Origin: Aggregatibacter kilianii
GTDB taxonomy: Bacteria; Pseudomonadota; Gammaproteobacteria; Enterobacterales; Pasteurellaceae
Assembly (NCBI RefSeq): GCF_003130255.1
Contig: NZ_NRCN01000001.1
Span: 924,501-988,500, forward strand
Reading direction: 5' to 3'
Length of the DNA stretch: 64,000 nucleotides
Position numbers and translations under genes: made by a program. This document shows positions 16,907 to 25,033 of the stretch, piece by piece. Positions within the stretch are counted from its first letter, which is position 1, and each line of letters starts with the position of its first letter. The notes beneath the pieces were generated by a model. It had not been told where the DNA came from. It did no database searches and saw nothing but the letters and a program-made list of their open reading frames with translations.

Positions 16907-18469
16907 CTAATAAACATCGCGTTGTAAACGGCCGGCGGCGACCAGTTCGGCGACAATATTGTCGAAGGCATCGACATAAGGGCGATGACCAACGGTGGAG
17001 GCAATGTTGATAAGAGCGTCGTCAATGGCTTTGCTCATAGACTTGCTACCACAAATGTAGAAATATGCCCCTTGTTGGATAAGCGACCAAATCAATTCTG
17101 CTTGTTCGGCTAAGGCGTCCTGCACGTAGTATTTTTCCGCTTGATCACGGGAAAAAGCGGTGAATAAACCGGTTAAGGTGCCGTTGGCAAGGTAGTTTTC
17201 CAGTTCGGTTTGATAAAGGAAATCTTTGGCCCGATAACGCTCGCCGAAGAATAAATAGCTTTCCACCGTCGGTTTTTGGCTTTCCAAATGTTGCAAGAAG
17301 CCAATATAAGGCGCAATACCGGTGCCGGAGCCAATCATGACCAATGGCGCGTCAAGGCTTTCCGGCAAATGGAAGGTGGAGTTGGATTTGACGAATACGG
17401 CGACTTTTTGTCCCACCTTGAGCTGCGCCAGTTGATTACTGGCAGTGCCTTGATAATGACGCTCTCCGAGACTATAGTAAACGTGGCGAATACATAAATC
17501 CGTGTAATCGGGGTGCGTTTTGCCGCAGGAACTGATGGAATAAGCCCGTGCGGTGAGGTTGGCAAGGATCGTCGTTAAATCTGCAAGACTCACTTTTTTC
17601 TCAGGGTCAAAATCGCGCAGAACATCAAGCAAATCATGACCGTATAAATAACTTTCCAAGGCTTTTTTATTGGAGATTTTAGTAAGATCTTTTAAGGCCG
17701 CGTTGCCGGTAATTTTACTTACGTCACGCAATACGTTTTTACTTAGCAGACGAAGCTCTTTTTTACGCAAAATTTCCACCGCACTTTGATCATCAAACCA
17801 GTTTACATAATGCGCCAACACCTCATCCGGCTGTTCAATTTGCACATACAGCAAATCGCCTGCTTGATAAAAAATACCGCTGTCTTTCAGGGATAAGCGC
17901 AAGTGATAAACCGCCGGATCCGACTGTGCGAGATGCTGAATATCCAACACCTCGGCGTGATAAACAGTGTTTTCGTTATATACCTGCACCGATAGTTGGT
18001 GGCTCAGCGGTTGTTGCGGGAGGTCGTTTAACGCTTGCTGTAAAAGAGGCAACCATTGTTTGAAAATTTCACGGTAATTGAGATCGGCATCCACACGTTC
18101 GATCAACGGCTGCGCCTGTTTGCTTTGCAAGGCTTCATCCACCTTTTGGCTAAAGCCGCAAAAATGTTCATACGTCACATCTCCCAAACCAAATACGCAA
18201 TAACAGCAGGAAAGTGCGGTCAGATTTTCTAACGTTTCTAAGAAATCATCGGCGTTAGCCGGCGGCTCACCGTCACCAAACGAACTGGTGATGACCAATA
18301 ACAACGTTTGGCTATCCAGCATGGACGGATGGGTTTCATTTAAACTGCTTACCGAAACGGTATAAGCCTGCAAGAACGGCTGATTGGCCAGTTCAGTAGC
18401 CAAAGCTTGGGCGTTGCCGGACTCCGAGCCGTACGCGATATGAACGCGTGAAAGAGGATTATTGCTCAT
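16907..18469 (-). CDS. NADPH-dependent diflavin reductase (CysJ-like, orphan)
   Basis: About 520 residues with three domains in order. First is an FMN flavodoxin domain (IAYGSESGNAQALATEL, then SSFGDGEPPANADDF). Next is an FAD domain with the RAYSISS motif. Last is an NADPH domain (GSGTGIAPYIGFL, FFGERYRAKDF, FSRDQAEKYYVQDAL, YICGSKSMSKAIDDAL, terminal RLQRDVY). This is the layout of sulfite reductase alpha subunit and P450 reductases. The start is ATG at 18469, after an AAGG site; an upstream in-frame Met would run into the PAS gene. There is no CysI hemoprotein next to it, so sulfite reduction is doubtful. The upstream gene is a PAS-only protein. Its electron acceptor is unknown. Confidence 0.85.
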   Translation of the reverse strand: MSNNPLSRVHIAYGSESGNAQALATELANQPFLQAYTVSVSSLNETHPSMLDSQTLLLVITSSFGDGEPPANADDFLETLENLTALSCCYCVFGLGDVTYEHFCGFSQKVDEALQSKQAQPLIERVDADLNYREIFKQWLPLLQQALNDLPQQPLSHQLSVQVYNENTVYHAEVLDIQHLAQSDPAVYHLRLSLKDSGIFYQAGDLLYVQIEQPDEVLAHYVNWFDDQSAVEILRKKELRLLSKNVLRDVSKITGNAALKDLTKISNKKALESYLYGHDLLDVLRDFDPEKKVSLADLTTILANLTARAYSISSCGKTHPDYTDLCIRHVYYSLGERHYQGTASNQLAQLKVGQKVAVFVKSNSTFHLPESLDAPLVMIGSGTGIAPYIGFLQHLESQKPTVESYLFFGERYRAKDFLYQTELENYLANGTLTGLFTAFSRDQAEKYYVQDALAEQAELIWSLIQQGAYFYICGSKSMSKAIDDALINIASTVGHRPYVDAFDNIVAELVAAGRLQRDVY

Positions 18470-18511
18470 AGCATTACCTTTGAAGATGTGAGAAAAGCTG
18501 CAGAAAAGAGA

Positions 18512-18535
18512 AAGCGTGCCGGTGACGACACGCTT
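18512..18535 (-). terminator. Hairpin between the PAS and diflavin genes
   Basis: AAGCGTG (18512-18518) pairs with CACGCTT (18529-18535). On the minus strand it is followed by TTCTCTTTT. It lies just downstream of the PAS gene stop and before the diflavin reductase ribosome site, so it may partly terminate transcription and set unequal expression of the two genes. Confidence 0.55.
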
Positions 18536-18542
18536 GGAGACC

Positions 18543-18974
18543 TTATTTGTCGTAGTAGTCGTCGAATACTTCTTTGGAAAATTCAACGGCATCGAAGTTT
18601 TCCATTAAATCATTAATAACGCGACGTACGCTGATGTAGCCGGTAATTTTTCCTGCGTCATCAAAAATCGGTTGCACCGTGGTATCAACCACATAAATCA
18701 CCCCGCCTTTACCCACGTTCGGAATAACGCCGGTCCAGATTTTACCTGCTTGGATAGTGTCCCACATGTCTTTGTACACTTCTTTTGGCACAGACGGGTG
18801 ACGCACCAAATTATGCGGTTTGCCCACCAATTCTTCACGAGAATAGCCGGTTAATTTGCAGAAAAGGTCATTTGCGTAGGTGATCACGCCTTGTAAATCG
18901 GTGGTGGAAATCACGAGGGTGTCGTGGACGGCTTTAAGAATTACATCATCGGAAGGAATGATTTGCTCTGTCAT
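18543..18974 (-). CDS. PAS-only protein, Aer-like redox-sensor domain
   Basis: A 143-residue protein that is essentially one PAS domain plus an acidic tail (EVFDDYYDK). The pattern G-x-I-x-Y-A-N...F-x-x-x-T-G-Y-S-x-E-E-L-x-G-K-P-H-N-x-x-R-H-P, then MW-x-x-I-x-x-G-K-x-W-x-G, is that of the FAD-binding PAS domain of the aerotaxis receptor Aer and its relatives. There is no HAMP, kinase, GGDEF or DNA-binding part, so any signal must pass to a partner protein. The obvious candidate is the diflavin reductase encoded 70 bases downstream on the same strand. Flavin binding and the partnership are inference. Confidence 0.82.
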   Translation of the reverse strand: MTEQIIPSDDVILKAVHDTLVISTTDLQGVITYANDLFCKLTGYSREELVGKPHNLVRHPSVPKEVYKDMWDTIQAGKIWTGVIPNVGKGGVIYVVDTTVQPIFDDAGKITGYISVRRVINDLMENFDAVEFSKEVFDDYYDK

Positions 18975-19081
18975 GGTTAAGCTCCTAGCTATTAATTAAT
19001 CTCATATTTTGTAAGGGTTTCTTACATACCTAAACTTTCTTTCCTGAAAGGACGTCTAAAATACAGCACCATTCGACATAT

Positions 19082-19100
19082 GTAAATAATTATCATTTTA
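19082..19100. promoter_or_regulatory. Possible Fur box upstream of the PAS gene
   Basis: Read on the minus strand, 19100-19082 matches the classic 19-base Fur consensus GATAATGATAATCATTATC at 14 of 19 positions, including the ATGATAAT core. It lies in the divergent region between the PAS gene and the metallo-hydrolase gene. AT-rich intergenic DNA gives such matches by chance, so this is tentative. Confidence 0.3.
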
Positions 19101-19218
19101 TATTTAAGCTGATAGGATGTCTTTGTATCCACACATGCCGTTGCCGTCGATTCAACAGCGTGGCAAATTTGACATATAATGTGGTCTTCATCGTAATATC
19201 ATAAAATTTTAATTCACC

Positions 19219-20277
19219 ATGAGACACAAGAAGAAACTGTTTACTTTGGCAGGTATGGCGATGGTAGGTTATTGGTTGTCCCCCGACCGTTATCCTGTTT
19301 ATCCGGAAAGCGATCACTATGATCCCAAAACGCAAACTTTTTTTAATGCCGAACCACAACAACCCGTATCCGACATTATACGCGCCATGTGGACGCTGGT
19401 ATTTGATGAACAATCATTGCACCCGCCCAAACCATTGCCTATGCTAAAACCGGATTGGGCAAAATTTCTTGCCCCGGCGGAAAAAAGTCGTTTTATGTGG
19501 TTCGGGCATTCCACGTTGATGATGCGGGTGGGCGCGCAAACCATTATTACCGACCCGCTGTTCGGCAAAAGCGCCTCGCCTGTGCCGTTAATGATGACTC
19601 GCTTTCAAGACCCACCGGCCTGGTTGGAAGAGCTACCGCCCATTGATGTGGTGCTGATTTCCCATAATCATTACGATCATTTGGAACAGGCGAGCATTGA
19701 GAAACTCGCGAAAACGCAAAGTCATTTTGTGGTGTCGCTTGGCTTGGGTGTAATTTTGCAAAAATGGGGCGTACCGGCAGAACGCATTACCGAGCTGGAT
19801 TGGTGGCAATCCACTGAACGCCATGGCGTCCGTTACACCGCGTTGCCGGCACGGCACGATTCGGGGCGTAGTTTGTTGGATCATAACAAAAGCCTGTGGT
19901 CGGGCTTTGTGATTCAACATCAGGACGAAAGTTTCTATTTTCATGGCGATTCGTCTTACGGCAAACATTTCGATGCCATCGCCGAGCGTTTTAACGGATT
20001 TGATATTGCGTTTATCGAGAATGGCCAATATAACGAACGCTGGCCTAATAACCACTTGTTCCCACACCAAACCGCCGAGTTGGCCGCTAAGCTAAAACCA
20101 AAACGTTTCATGCCAATTCACTGGGCAGCTTATCCGTTGGCGTTGCACAAATGGAACGAACCGGTATTACAAAGCCTGCCTATTGCCCGCAAGCTGGGCG
20201 TTAACCCACTGACGCCGTTAATGGGACAAGTATTTGATGCGGAAACCTTAACTGCAGATTGGTTTGCAGAGGATTAA
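19219..20277 (+). CDS. Metallo-beta-lactamase-fold hydrolase (NAPE-PLD/UlaG-like)
   Basis: A 352-residue zinc hydrolase. The signature HNHYDH is at 149-154 (H-x-H-x-D-H). It is preceded by WFGHSTLMMRVG and TDPLFGKSASP, which are typical of the group that includes N-acyl-phosphatidylethanolamine phospholipase D and RomA. Later metal ligands are probably His185-region (ARHDSGR), Asp in FHGDSSYG, and His in MPIHWAAY. The N-terminus (KKKLFTLAGMAMVGYWL) is hydrophobic and may be a membrane anchor or signal. The substrate is unknown, possibly a lipid or phosphodiester. It is divergent from the PAS gene and convergent with tusB, and is preceded by no strong ribosome site. Confidence 0.87.
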   Translation: MRHKKKLFTLAGMAMVGYWLSPDRYPVYPESDHYDPKTQTFFNAEPQQPVSDIIRAMWTLVFDEQSLHPPKPLPMLKPDWAKFLAPAEKSRFMWFGHSTLMMRVGAQTIITDPLFGKSASPVPLMMTRFQDPPAWLEELPPIDVVLISHNHYDHLEQASIEKLAKTQSHFVVSLGLGVILQKWGVPAERITELDWWQSTERHGVRYTALPARHDSGRSLLDHNKSLWSGFVIQHQDESFYFHGDSSYGKHFDAIAERFNGFDIAFIENGQYNERWPNNHLFPHQTAELAAKLKPKRFMPIHWAAYPLALHKWNEPVLQSLPIARKLGVNPLTPLMGQVFDAETLTADWFAED

Positions 20278-20309
20278 GAAAGGATTAAAGCACGTGAAGA
20301 AAGCGTCGA

Positions 20310-20603
20310 TTACAACGCAATCTGCGGAGAATATTGCTCGCTGATTGCCACAAAATCCGCTAAAGAAATCGACCGCACTTTTGCGTTTTCAGGTAAAAGT
20401 GCGGTTAAATTTCTGGCCAAAAGATCATTTTCCAACACAAAACAAGGCGCCTGACAACGCGCCAATACATCCGCCTGTTTTATCGCCAATAACACGCCAT
20501 CTTGCCATAACACAATAGCATCTGTAGCGTTGGCGTTACGCACATAAATTTCCAGCGTTTGTTGATCGTAATCGGCTTGTGAGAAGGTATAAAGCATAAT
20601 CAA
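20310..20603 (-). CDS. tusB: Sulfur relay protein TusB (DsrH family)
   Basis: A 97-residue subunit of the TusBCD complex, which takes sulfur from TusA and passes it via TusD and TusE to MnmA for 2-thiolation of tRNA wobble uridines (Lys, Glu, Gln). The start MLYTFSQ..., and the DAIVLWQDGVLLAI block, match the DsrH family and length. It is the last gene of a tightly packed set: tusC stop overlaps the tusB start by 4 bases. In E. coli rpsL follows tusB; here the operon ends and meets a convergent gene after 30 bases. A pair of USS copies lies within the C-terminal coding region. Confidence 0.9.
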   Translation of the reverse strand: MIMLYTFSQADYDQQTLEIYVRNANATDAIVLWQDGVLLAIKQADVLARCQAPCFVLENDLLARNLTALLPENAKVRSISLADFVAISEQYSPQIAL

Positions 20604-20962
20604 AAAGTCAGAATTTTTTCACTTTGTTGCAACATCGCCAACAGTTGCGCGCGTGGCAACGGTCGGCAGTCTAATAAGAGATCTTGCGGGGTGAGGCTAA
20701 AACGTTGTAATGAATCGGCACACACATAACGCTGCTCGATGTCGTATAAATCTAATAGCTTGAAAGCACTGGCGGTGTCTTTTTGCAGAATTTGCTCAGG
20801 CTGTTGTTCATGAAGCAGATTTAACAGGCCGTCATCGAAGAAAAATACGGCGATTTCCTCTTCTTCACAAAATGCCGTGGCCGCCAATAACGCATCCAAT
20901 CCCTCGCGGGCGGAAGCACTGCCATAAGGCGGATGGCGAAAAATAAATGCCAGTTTACTCAT
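20600..20962 (-). CDS. tusC: Sulfur relay protein TusC (DsrF family)
   Basis: A 120-residue DsrE/DsrF-like subunit of TusBCD. Marks are FRHPPYGSASAREGLDALLA at the N-terminus, where the YGSA-x-A-x-E-x-x-D loop is characteristic, and AVFFFDDGLLNLL. It has no catalytic Cys of its own and serves a structural role in the hexameric complex. It overlaps tusD by 4 bases upstream and tusB by 4 bases downstream, so all three are translationally coupled in the order D-C-B as in E. coli. Confidence 0.93.
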   Translation of the reverse strand: MSKLAFIFRHPPYGSASAREGLDALLAATAFCEEEEIAVFFFDDGLLNLLHEQQPEQILQKDTASAFKLLDLYDIEQRYVCADSLQRFSLTPQDLLLDCRPLPRAQLLAMLQQSEKILTF

Positions 20963-21336
20963 AGGGTAATTACTCGATCGGCACGGAGCAAGGCTTGGCT
21001 AAATTCGCCCAAACCGGCCAGCTGAAAAACGTTCGCTAAATTGACCGCACTTTTATCGGCAGCAGAGGCTTCGTCCACCACACCACGTCGTTGCGCGGCA
21101 GCAACGCATAAATGCAACGGCACATTGTGTCGGCAGGCAAAATCCTGCCATGCGTTTACCAAATTAAATTCATCGTTGGCAGGATACACCAAAGCGTTGC
21201 CGTTACTGATTCCTTCTTGATAAAAAAAGATTTGGCAAATTCGGTGTTTTTGCACCAGTTCTTGCGCCAATTGATACGCCAGAAACGCCCCTTGGCTGCC
21301 ATACACCGGCTGTTTTACCACCAACACATAATCCAT
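20959..21336 (-). CDS. tusD: Sulfurtransferase TusD (DsrE family)
   Basis: A 125-residue catalytic subunit of TusBCD. The persulfide-carrying cysteine is Cys77 in LHLCVAAAQRRGV, equivalent to Cys78 of E. coli TusD. Also conserved are the N-terminal KQPVYGSQGAFLAYQLAQ and the FFYQEGISNGNAL loop. It accepts sulfur from TusA and hands it to TusE for 2-thiouridine synthesis. It overlaps tusC by 4 bases and is 3 bases after the yheO stop, giving one operon yheO-tusDCB. Confidence 0.94.
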   Translation of the reverse strand: MDYVLVVKQPVYGSQGAFLAYQLAQELVQKHRICQIFFYQEGISNGNALVYPANDEFNLVNAWQDFACRHNVPLHLCVAAAQRRGVVDEASAADKSAVNLANVFQLAGLGEFSQALLRADRVITL

Positions 21337-21339
21337 GAG

Positions 21340-22008
21340 CTACTCGTCTTGATCTTGTTTAATTTGGCGAATGTATAAATACACGGTATGGCGTGAAATA
21401 TCCAAACGCTCCGCCACCAAATTAATCGCGTCTTTAATGTCAAAAATGCCTTTTTCATATAAAGACATCACGATTTGGCGATTTTTGTTATTGTTCGCCA
21501 CCATGCGATCAGAGGTGATTTCCTCAATGGTTTTTTCTACCGTTTGCACCACCAGTTCTTCCACCGAACTGGCAAAATTCACCGCAGAGGTTTCGCTATA
21601 ATCGGTGGCCGGCATAAAATTTTGCAAGAATTGCGATACCGGCACGTCTAAATTAATGTTAATACAAAGCAGGCCGATAATGCGTTGAGTGCTGTTACGA
21701 ATGGCGATCGTCACCGACTTCATCAAGCCGCTGCTTTTTTTTGCACGGGTAAAATAAGGTTTGCTAACGCTTTCCGATTTCATATTGTGTAATGAACGTA
21801 AAGCGAAATCCGTCATAGGCGAGCCCACTTGACGATTGGTATTGTGTCCGTTGGCAATATAAATGGCGGAATGCTCTAAATCTTCAAAGGAATGCAGAAC
21901 AATCTCGCAATGTTGACCGATAAGCGCACTGACGCCGTCAACCACGGCAATATACGAATTTAAAATCGTGCGATCTTCATCGGTAAAAGGTCGTTTATCC
22001 GTTAACAT
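21340..22008 (-). CDS. yheO: YheO-type transcriptional regulator (PAS + HTH)
   Basis: A 222-residue DNA-binding protein. Residues about 5-120 form a YheO-like PAS domain (DGVSALIGQHCEIVLHSFEDLEHSAIYIANG, typical of the PAS_6 family), and the C-terminal ~55 residues a helix-turn-helix (EKGIFDIKDAINLVAERLDISRHTVYLYIRQI). Relatives are thought to regulate in response to a small ligand; the target is not known, though location upstream of tusDCB suggests sulfur or tRNA-thiolation metabolism. The gene order fkpA-yheO-tusDCB is the same as in E. coli. Confidence 0.92.
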   Translation of the reverse strand: MLTDKRPFTDEDRTILNSYIAVVDGVSALIGQHCEIVLHSFEDLEHSAIYIANGHNTNRQVGSPMTDFALRSLHNMKSESVSKPYFTRAKKSSGLMKSVTIAIRNSTQRIIGLLCININLDVPVSQFLQNFMPATDYSETSAVNFASSVEELVVQTVEKTIEEITSDRMVANNNKNRQIVMSLYEKGIFDIKDAINLVAERLDISRHTVYLYIRQIKQDQDE

Positions 22009-22040
22009 GAAAGAGCGTATTTATTTTTATTCATATAAAT

Positions 22041-22076
22041 GACCGCACTTTTCCACAGAAGTCATAAAGTGCGGTC
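22041..22076. terminator. Inverted USS pair in the fkpA-yheO gap
   Basis: GACCGCACTTT (22041-22051) and AAAGTGCGGTC (22066-22076) form an 11-bp stem with a 14-base loop, followed on the plus strand by GTTTTTTC. It lies 11 bases beyond the fkpA stop. It probably ends most fkpA transcripts, although the best T-run is on the opposite strand. Confidence 0.65.
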
Positions 22077-22086
22077 GTTTTTTCTA

Positions 22087-22815
22087 TTATTTTTTCGCCG
22101 GAACCACGTCTAATACTTCAACATCGAAGTACAACGTAGAGTGAGGAGGGATTTTGTCGCCTGCGCCGTCTTCACCGTAAGCTAAATCTGCCGGCAGAAC
22201 CAATTCAATTTTGCCGCCTTTTTTCACCAATTGCAGACCTTCGGTCCAACCTTTAATCACTTGATTCAATGGGAATTCGGCCGGTGTGCCGCGCTCACGT
22301 GAGCTATCAAACACCGTGCCATCCGGCAATTTACCGGTGTAATGCACTTTCACCGTATCGGTAGCTTTAATCGGGTCACCGGAACCAGCTTTCTCAACAC
22401 GATACAATAAACCTGATGCGGTTTTCTTCACGCCATCTTTTTTAGCGAATTCAGCGGAAAATTTACTGCCTTCTTCTTCCGCTTTTTTCACTGCGGCGGC
22501 GGCTCTTTTCTCACTTTCCGCTCTTAATTTATTGTCGATGCCCTGTAGTGCAGCGGCGATTTCCTTATTATCCTCCAATTGCACTTTGCCGTTTAGCACA
22601 TCGGAAATCCCAGCAATAACTTTGGCATTGTCATAATCAATCACGCCTTTTTGTGCTTTAATTAGGCCTTGTAAATCCGTACCGAATAACACGCCCACCG
22701 CGTAAGAAGAATCTTCATTGAATTTTGCATCGGTTTTCTCTTCTGCAAAAACGTTGGTAGAAACAACCGCACTTAACATCAGTGCGACAGTAGAAATTTT
22801 CTGAATTTTTAACAT
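22087..22815 (-). CDS. fkpA: Periplasmic FKBP-type peptidyl-prolyl isomerase FkpA
   Basis: A 242-residue periplasmic chaperone and proline isomerase that helps fold outer membrane and periplasmic proteins. A signal peptide covers about 1-24 (NVFA cleavage). An N-terminal dimerisation domain (about 28-120, with SYAVGVLFGTDL) is followed by a Lys/Glu/Ala-rich linker and the FKBP domain from about 145 (GDPIKATDTVKVHYTGKLPDGTVFDSS, VIKGWTEGLQLVKKGGKIELVLPADLAYG, PPHSTLYFDVEVLDV). In E. coli it is a sigma-E gene. It is divergent from slyX, as in enterobacteria. Confidence 0.95.
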   Translation of the reverse strand: MLKIQKISTVALMLSAVVSTNVFAEEKTDAKFNEDSSYAVGVLFGTDLQGLIKAQKGVIDYDNAKVIAGISDVLNGKVQLEDNKEIAAALQGIDNKLRAESEKRAAAAVKKAEEEGSKFSAEFAKKDGVKKTASGLLYRVEKAGSGDPIKATDTVKVHYTGKLPDGTVFDSSRERGTPAEFPLNQVIKGWTEGLQLVKKGGKIELVLPADLAYGEDGAGDKIPPHSTLYFDVEVLDVVPAKK

Positions 22816-22903
22816 TGTGTTCGATCCTTTATAATGAGTAAAACAAGCGTTGGATAGGGTAAAACGGATTCAACAAATTCACAACAATTATTTAGGAATT
22901 ATT

Positions 22904-23125
22904 ATGTCAATTCAACAAAATTTAGAGCAACGAATTGCCGAATTGGAAATGAAATCCGCCTTTCAGGAAACAGCGATAGAAGAATTAAATCAATCACTTA
23001 TAGAACAACAATTTTTGATCGATAAAATGCAGGTGCAGCTACGCTATTTGGTCAACAAGCTCAAAGATATGCAACCTTCCAACATCGCCAGCCAAGCCGA
23101 AGAAACCCCACCACCGCATTACTAA
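22904..23125 (+). CDS. slyX: SlyX family coiled-coil protein
   Basis: A 73-residue soluble protein of the SlyX family, whose function is not known. The sequence [22 protein letters not shown] followed by a heptad-like [26 protein letters not shown] predicts one long coiled coil, and the C-terminus ends PPPHY as in E. coli SlyX. The start at 22904 is chosen over an upstream Met because it gives the family's usual ~72 residues and has an AGGAAT site upstream. It is divergent from fkpA. slyD, the partner in E. coli, is not next to it. Confidence 0.93.
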   Translation: MSIQQNLEQRIAELEMKSAFQETAIEELNQSLIEQQFLIDKMQVQLRYLVNKLKDMQPSNIASQAEETPPPHY

Positions 23126-23169
23126 TCAAAAAGTGCGGTCAAAATTAGGAATAAAATTAGGCTTTTCCT

Positions 23170-23432
23170 ATGAATGGAGAGAAAAAAATCGGCTTTAGCC
23201 TCGATATCCGTTACGGCCCCCGTGTTTTTTGGCGACGAGCATTTTTTTATTCCCGCTCATCCGCAAAGATAAAGAAAAACAAATGACGTTTAAACTTTGG
23301 TCCCCCATGCTCCAATGGCAAGGCATTATGCCGAAATTAAGTTATCAACGACTTAACATCGACAGTAATATTCCGGCGTTTTATCAACGTAAAAATAACC
23401 AAGTTTCCTTGGAAATCGAAAAACGATTTTAA
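23170..23432 (+). pseudogene. Remnant of a Slam-type (DUF560) outer membrane protein gene, 3' end
   Basis: The frame ending at 23432 translates to ...RKDKEKQMTFKLW, GIMPKLSYQRLNIDSNIPAF and YQRKNNQVSLEIEKRF. This is the look of the last strands of Slam (DUF560) barrels, which translocate surface lipoproteins: a G-I-x-P-K-L...S-N-I-P strand and a terminal aromatic residue. Upstream, from the ATG at 23170, a different frame reads KKIGFSLDIRYGPRVFWRRAFF and stops at the junction, consistent with a frameshift. The barrel body and any partner lipoprotein gene are absent. The call rests on my recollection of the Slam C-terminus. The rest of the 23126-23614 gap holds only USS copies and a likely promoter. 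Confidence 0.45.
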
Positions 23433-23614
23433 AAATAGACCGCACTTTTTTAATCAATCCTCTTAACATAAAGCAAAGTGCGATCATTTTTGATGACATT
23501 TTTCTACGTTTAAGCCACGGAAAATTCACCGTTCTCTTTTGTCATTCGTTCAAATATTGACTTCTCCCCCTTGCGTAGTAATATGCACCCACTTTTCATT
23601 ACAGGCGTTTATTT

Positions 23615-24910
23615 ATGCTAGCGTTTTCACATCAAGAACATATTGAATCCTATTATTCCGTCACCCGTAACCAACATTTTGAGTTACCGCCCTTAAATCA
23701 AAAAGAATCTGCTGACGTGTGCGTTGTCGGTGCAGGCTTTTTCGGTTTGTCCACGGCATTAGAACTTGCCGAACAGGGCAAAAACGTGATCGTACTGGAA
23801 GGCGCACGGGTAGGCTTTGGCGCATCAGGGCGTAGTGGCGGTCAAGCCATTAACGGTTTTGAAGACGGCATCGATGAATATATCGAACAAGTAGGCTTGG
23901 AAACTGCCCGTAAGTTATGGCAAATGTCCTTAGAAGCCATTGATATTATTGATGAACGCATTGCGAAATACGATATTCAGTGCGATTGGAAGAAAGGCTA
24001 TGCCACGTTGGCGCTCAACGAGCGTCGCATGGAAGATTTAATCGCGGTTGAAAAAGCCAGCCACGAGATTTTTGGCTATCAAAATATGCAGCTTTGGGAC
24101 AAAGCCAAACTGGAACAACATCTCGGCAGTAAAATTTATTGTGGTGCGTTGTATGACAGCAATTCTGGTCATTTGCATCCGCTTAATTATTGCTTAGGTT
24201 TGGCAAAAGCTTGTTTGGATTTGGGCGTGCGTATTTATGAACAATCGCCTGTGGTGGATTTACGTGAAAAAGCAACAGACATTGAAGTCATAACAGATAA
24301 AAGCCTCGTTGTCGCCAAAGATGTGGTGTTGGCGACTAACGCCTACATTGATGTGCTACCAAAAAGTATTCACCGTGGCATTGCCCGCAAAATTCTACCG
24401 GTAGAAAGTTTTATCATCGCTACCGAACCGCTTGATCAAGCCACGGCTGATTCCGTAATCAATAACGGCATGTCTGTGTGCGACAGCAATTATTTGCTGG
24501 ATTATTACCGTTTAAGTGCCGATAACCGTTTATTATTCGGGAGTGATTCCAGTTCCGAGAAAAACATGGTTGAGGTCATGCGCCACAATATGTTGCGCGT
24601 TTTTCCGCAGTTGGAAAACGTTAAAATTGATTATGGCTGGGGCGGCCCTATCGACATGACCATCAATTCCAATCCACATTTTGGACGCATTTCGCCACAT
24701 ATTTATTTCGCCCATGGCTATTCCGGACACGGCGTGGCGCTCACCGGTTTGGCCGGGCGCATTGTGGCGGAAGCCATTTTGGGCAACGACGAACGCTTGA
24801 CAATCTTTGGTAAATTAAAAGTGCCTTCGGTGTTTGGCGGTAAATTAGTGAAGAATTTAGCATTAAAAATCGGCGTGAATTATTACCGTTTTTTAGATAA
24901 ATATCGTTGA
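23615..24910 (+). CDS. FAD-dependent amine oxidoreductase, PuuB-like (gamma-glutamylputrescine oxidase family)
   Basis: A 431-residue flavoprotein of the DAO family. The N-terminal dinucleotide motif is at 37-45 (VVGAGFFGL), followed by VIVLEGARVGFGASGRSGGQAINGF, very similar to PuuB/OrdL proteins. The C-terminus has GWGGPIDMT...PHFGRI and YFAHGYSGHGVALTGLAGR. PuuB oxidises gamma-glutamylputrescine, while related enzymes oxidise other N-substituted amino acids. The exact substrate is uncertain because no puuA, puuC or puuD is seen here. It is followed by an amino-acid ABC transporter on the same strand with a gap of about 120 bases. Confidence 0.82.
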   Translation: MLAFSHQEHIESYYSVTRNQHFELPPLNQKESADVCVVGAGFFGLSTALELAEQGKNVIVLEGARVGFGASGRSGGQAINGFEDGIDEYIEQVGLETARKLWQMSLEAIDIIDERIAKYDIQCDWKKGYATLALNERRMEDLIAVEKASHEIFGYQNMQLWDKAKLEQHLGSKIYCGALYDSNSGHLHPLNYCLGLAKACLDLGVRIYEQSPVVDLREKATDIEVITDKSLVVAKDVVLATNAYIDVLPKSIHRGIARKILPVESFIIATEPLDQATADSVINNGMSVCDSNYLLDYYRLSADNRLLFGSDSSSEKNMVEVMRHNMLRVFPQLENVKIDYGWGGPIDMTINSNPHFGRISPHIYFAHGYSGHGVALTGLAGRIVAEAILGNDERLTIFGKLKVPSVFGGKLVKNLALKIGVNYYRFLDKYR

Positions 24911-25033
24911 TCAAGAAATCATCAGGTTTTATTTCTTTTAGTTATAAACTAGAGGAAACAATTATTTTGTTTCCTAAAAATTTACTGCAATAATCCACCG
25001 CACTTTTAACCTTGTTAAACAAAAGGAAACTTT

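Noticed and set aside
16693..17010. 105-codon plus-strand frame upstream of ydbH
   Set aside because: It runs across the diflavin reductase terminator and into its 3' end in antisense, with no ribosome site or recognisable domain.
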